Shown: positions 6,020 to 7,179 of the stretch, one piece after another
How the letters are laid out: every line of letters begins with the position of its first letter
Position numbering within the stretch: position 1 is the first letter of the stretch
NCBI GenBank assembly: GCA_000405605.1
Contig: ASPA01000009.1
Location: 1-7,179 of the forward strand
Origin: Atribacteria bacterium SCGC AAA255-G05
GTDB lineage: Bacteria > Atribacterota > Phoenicimicrobiia > Phoenicimicrobiales > Phoenicimicrobiaceae
DNA: 7,179 bases
Reading direction: 5' to 3'
The notes under the pieces: generated by a model
Told to the model about the DNA's origin: nothing
Databases searched by the model: none
What the model saw: only the letters and a program-made list of their open reading frames with translations
Position numbers and translations under genes: made by a program

Positions 6020-7179
6020 TTAAATTCTGGTTAATAAATTACCCGAATTATCGAAATTAAGCTCTTCCCAGCTTCCAGATATGGTTATATTCTTCCTATT
6101 TTTTATTTCTTCCCAAATTGGTTCAGTTACATACATTTGGTCAAGTTTTAAAGTATTTTTGATAATAATAATTCTAGGTTTCGTTTCTGGTAAGTTCCAT
6201 ATAGTTTTTAAGCCTACTTCAATTGCTTCTTTGTCTGTATCGAAGACCATCGGAATTCTTGCTCTATCGAGGAAAGTGGTAGTAATTGTATTAATATTCG
6301 TTGCTTTTAAATCTATTTTTTCATATAATCTCCTCGTTATCATATCAGCCATTCCTATCCCCAAAGCATTCCCATGAGTTTCTGGGGTTAAATCTAAAAC
6401 CAATATCTTTTTAATTATAGGAGGTTCGTATTCCCCTGCCTTAAAATCTTTTATCCCACCAATGACATTAGTATCCATCCCTGTGCCACTTATATTCTTA
6501 CCCATTTCTTGAATAATAAGAATATCTATATTTTTTACCGGAAGTTTAGGTAATATCTGTTTACATTCCTTTAGCAATTCTTTCTCAACTTGGTAAAATT
6601 CTTCAATTTTAGCCCCGACAATTTTATAGGTTTCATCATAGGCGTTCTCTAAAATTGCAAAACCAGCTAATATAGGTGCTTTCTTTAATATCACTTTGGC
6701 AAATTCCACTATATAATCCCGTAGACCTACTATACCAAGAGAATGAACTAACACCGCACCACGATGATTTCCTAAACCAACGGATAGCATTTTGTGCAAA
6801 CCACTCTCGATTTTTCCTTTATATGCAGTGTGAACCTTCACACGATTAACTGCAATAACTCCGTCAGCATGATAGGCAATACGATCAAAATGAACCGGTA
6901 AACCATTTTCAAGATGATCCAATTCTATGGTATCCATTGTTGCTTGGATTGGTACACCCATACTTTCTTCCGTAATTCCATAATGCTCCAACACTTTACG
7001 TTGTCCCTCAGCGGTTGCTCCTCCGTGAGAACCCATAGCTGTTACAATAAAAGGAATGCCTTTTCTTTTTTTAACTTCACTAATAATACTTTTTATAATT
7101 AATTGAAGATTATCAATTCCTCTACTTCCTACAGTAATGGCAATTTTCATCCCTGGTTTGATTTTTCGATCTAGTTGAA
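6020..7179 (-). CDS. LarA-like (DUF2088) nickel-dependent racemase family protein, partial
   Basis: Related to lactate racemase LarA, which uses a nickel-pincer nucleotide cofactor to invert 2-hydroxy acids. The ATG at 7148-7150 is probably internal: the frame stays open to the window edge and reads QLDRKIKPG before MKIAITVGSRGI, as in longer relatives, and that ATG has no ribosome binding site. Numbered from it, likely equivalents of LarA functional residues are H42 in GSHGGATAEGQ (catalytic His), H107 in VKVHTAYKG (second catalytic His), K120 in ESGLHKML (cofactor-linked Lys) and H136 (nickel ligand); the K120-H136 spacing of 16 equals that between K184 and H200 of LarA. EMGKNISGTGMD (215-226) is typical of the non-LarA branch of the family, whose substrates are mostly unknown. 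The order LarA-like then 2-hydroxyacid dehydrogenase suggests a shared 2-hydroxy acid substrate. No accessory LarB/C/E gene is in view. Confidence 0.88.
   Translation of the reverse strand, partial: QLDRKIKPGMKIAITVGSRGIDNLQLIIKSIISEVKKRKGIPFIVTAMGSHGGATAEGQRKVLEHYGITEESMGVPIQATMDTIELDHLENGLPVHFDRIAYHADGVIAVNRVKVHTAYKGKIESGLHKMLSVGLGNHRGAVLVHSLGIVGLRDYIVEFAKVILKKAPILAGFAILENAYDETYKIVGAKIEEFYQVEKELLKECKQILPKLPVKNIDILIIQEMGKNISGTGMDTNVIGGIKDFKAGEYEPPIIKKILVLDLTPETHGNALGIGMADMITRRLYEKIDLKATNINTITTTFLDRARIPMVFDTDKEAIEVGLKTIWNLPETKPRIIIIKNTLKLDQMYVTEPIWEEIKNRKNITISGSWEELNFDNSGNLLTRI

Noticed and set aside
6081..6377. 98-codon hydrophobic plus-strand open frame
   Set aside because: Antisense to the C-terminal part of the LarA-like gene; hydrophobic runs are the complement of Lys/Asp/Ile-rich codons. 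No start signal.
6914..7102. 62-codon plus-strand open frame
   Set aside because: Antisense shadow of the LarA-like gene.
1..7179. CRISPR array, tRNA or insertion sequence
   Set aside because: No regularly spaced short repeats, no cloverleaf-like segment with CCA end, and no transposase frame were found on reading both strands.

Overview
The window is AT-rich (roughly one third G+C by eye) bacterial DNA. Every gene I can support lies on the minus strand, so transcription runs from the right edge to the left. Strong purine-rich ribosome binding sites, long A/T tracts and the gene content (a TAXI-type TRAP binding protein, a LarA-like nickel racemase family protein, a 2-hydroxyacid dehydrogenase, an FCD-type GntR regulator) suggest a low-GC, probably anaerobic, organic-acid or amino-acid using bacterium, Bacillota-like or from a comparable low-GC lineage. 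The sequence alone does not place it more closely.

Layout in transcription order (right to left): a LarA/DUF2088-family protein that is open to the right edge (6020-7179, partial); an AT-rich hairpin; a D-2-hydroxyacid dehydrogenase (4887-5849), intact; then a block of broken genes: a [2Fe-2S] protein with an in-frame TGA (4481-4816), an FAD/NAD(P) oxidoreductase with a TAG at an expected Trp, a frameshift in an A run and a missing C-terminus (3626-4494), and a GntR regulator with an in-frame TAA and no effector domain (3257-3478). The dead regulator still has a near-consensus promoter whose -35 box sits inside a GntR-like palindrome. About 490 bp without a recognisable gene follows, then an intact class I/II aminotransferase (1598-2767), a 440 bp gap with a C-rich patch, an intact TAXI solute-binding protein with a signal peptide (130-1155), and a terminator-like hairpin near the left edge.

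Working picture (inference): TAXI-dependent uptake, a LarA-like racemase/epimerase, an NAD-dependent 2-hydroxyacid dehydrogenase and a PLP aminotransferase could together move a 2-hydroxy acid to a 2-oxo acid and an amino acid. The broken [2Fe-2S]/FAD pair resembles the small subunits of the HcnAB/opine-oxidase/amino-acid dehydrogenase complexes, whose third, DAO-type FAD subunit is not in the window. The locus therefore looks like a catabolic cluster that has lost its oxidase arm and its regulator while the dehydrogenase and aminotransferase genes stay open.

A diverged repeat of about 96 bp, not explained by any gene, flanks the aminotransferase gene in direct orientation. I see no CRISPR array, tRNA, rRNA or intact insertion sequence, and no clear case of a wholly new system. 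The most unusual items are the repeat pair, the C-rich patch and the clustered gene decay.
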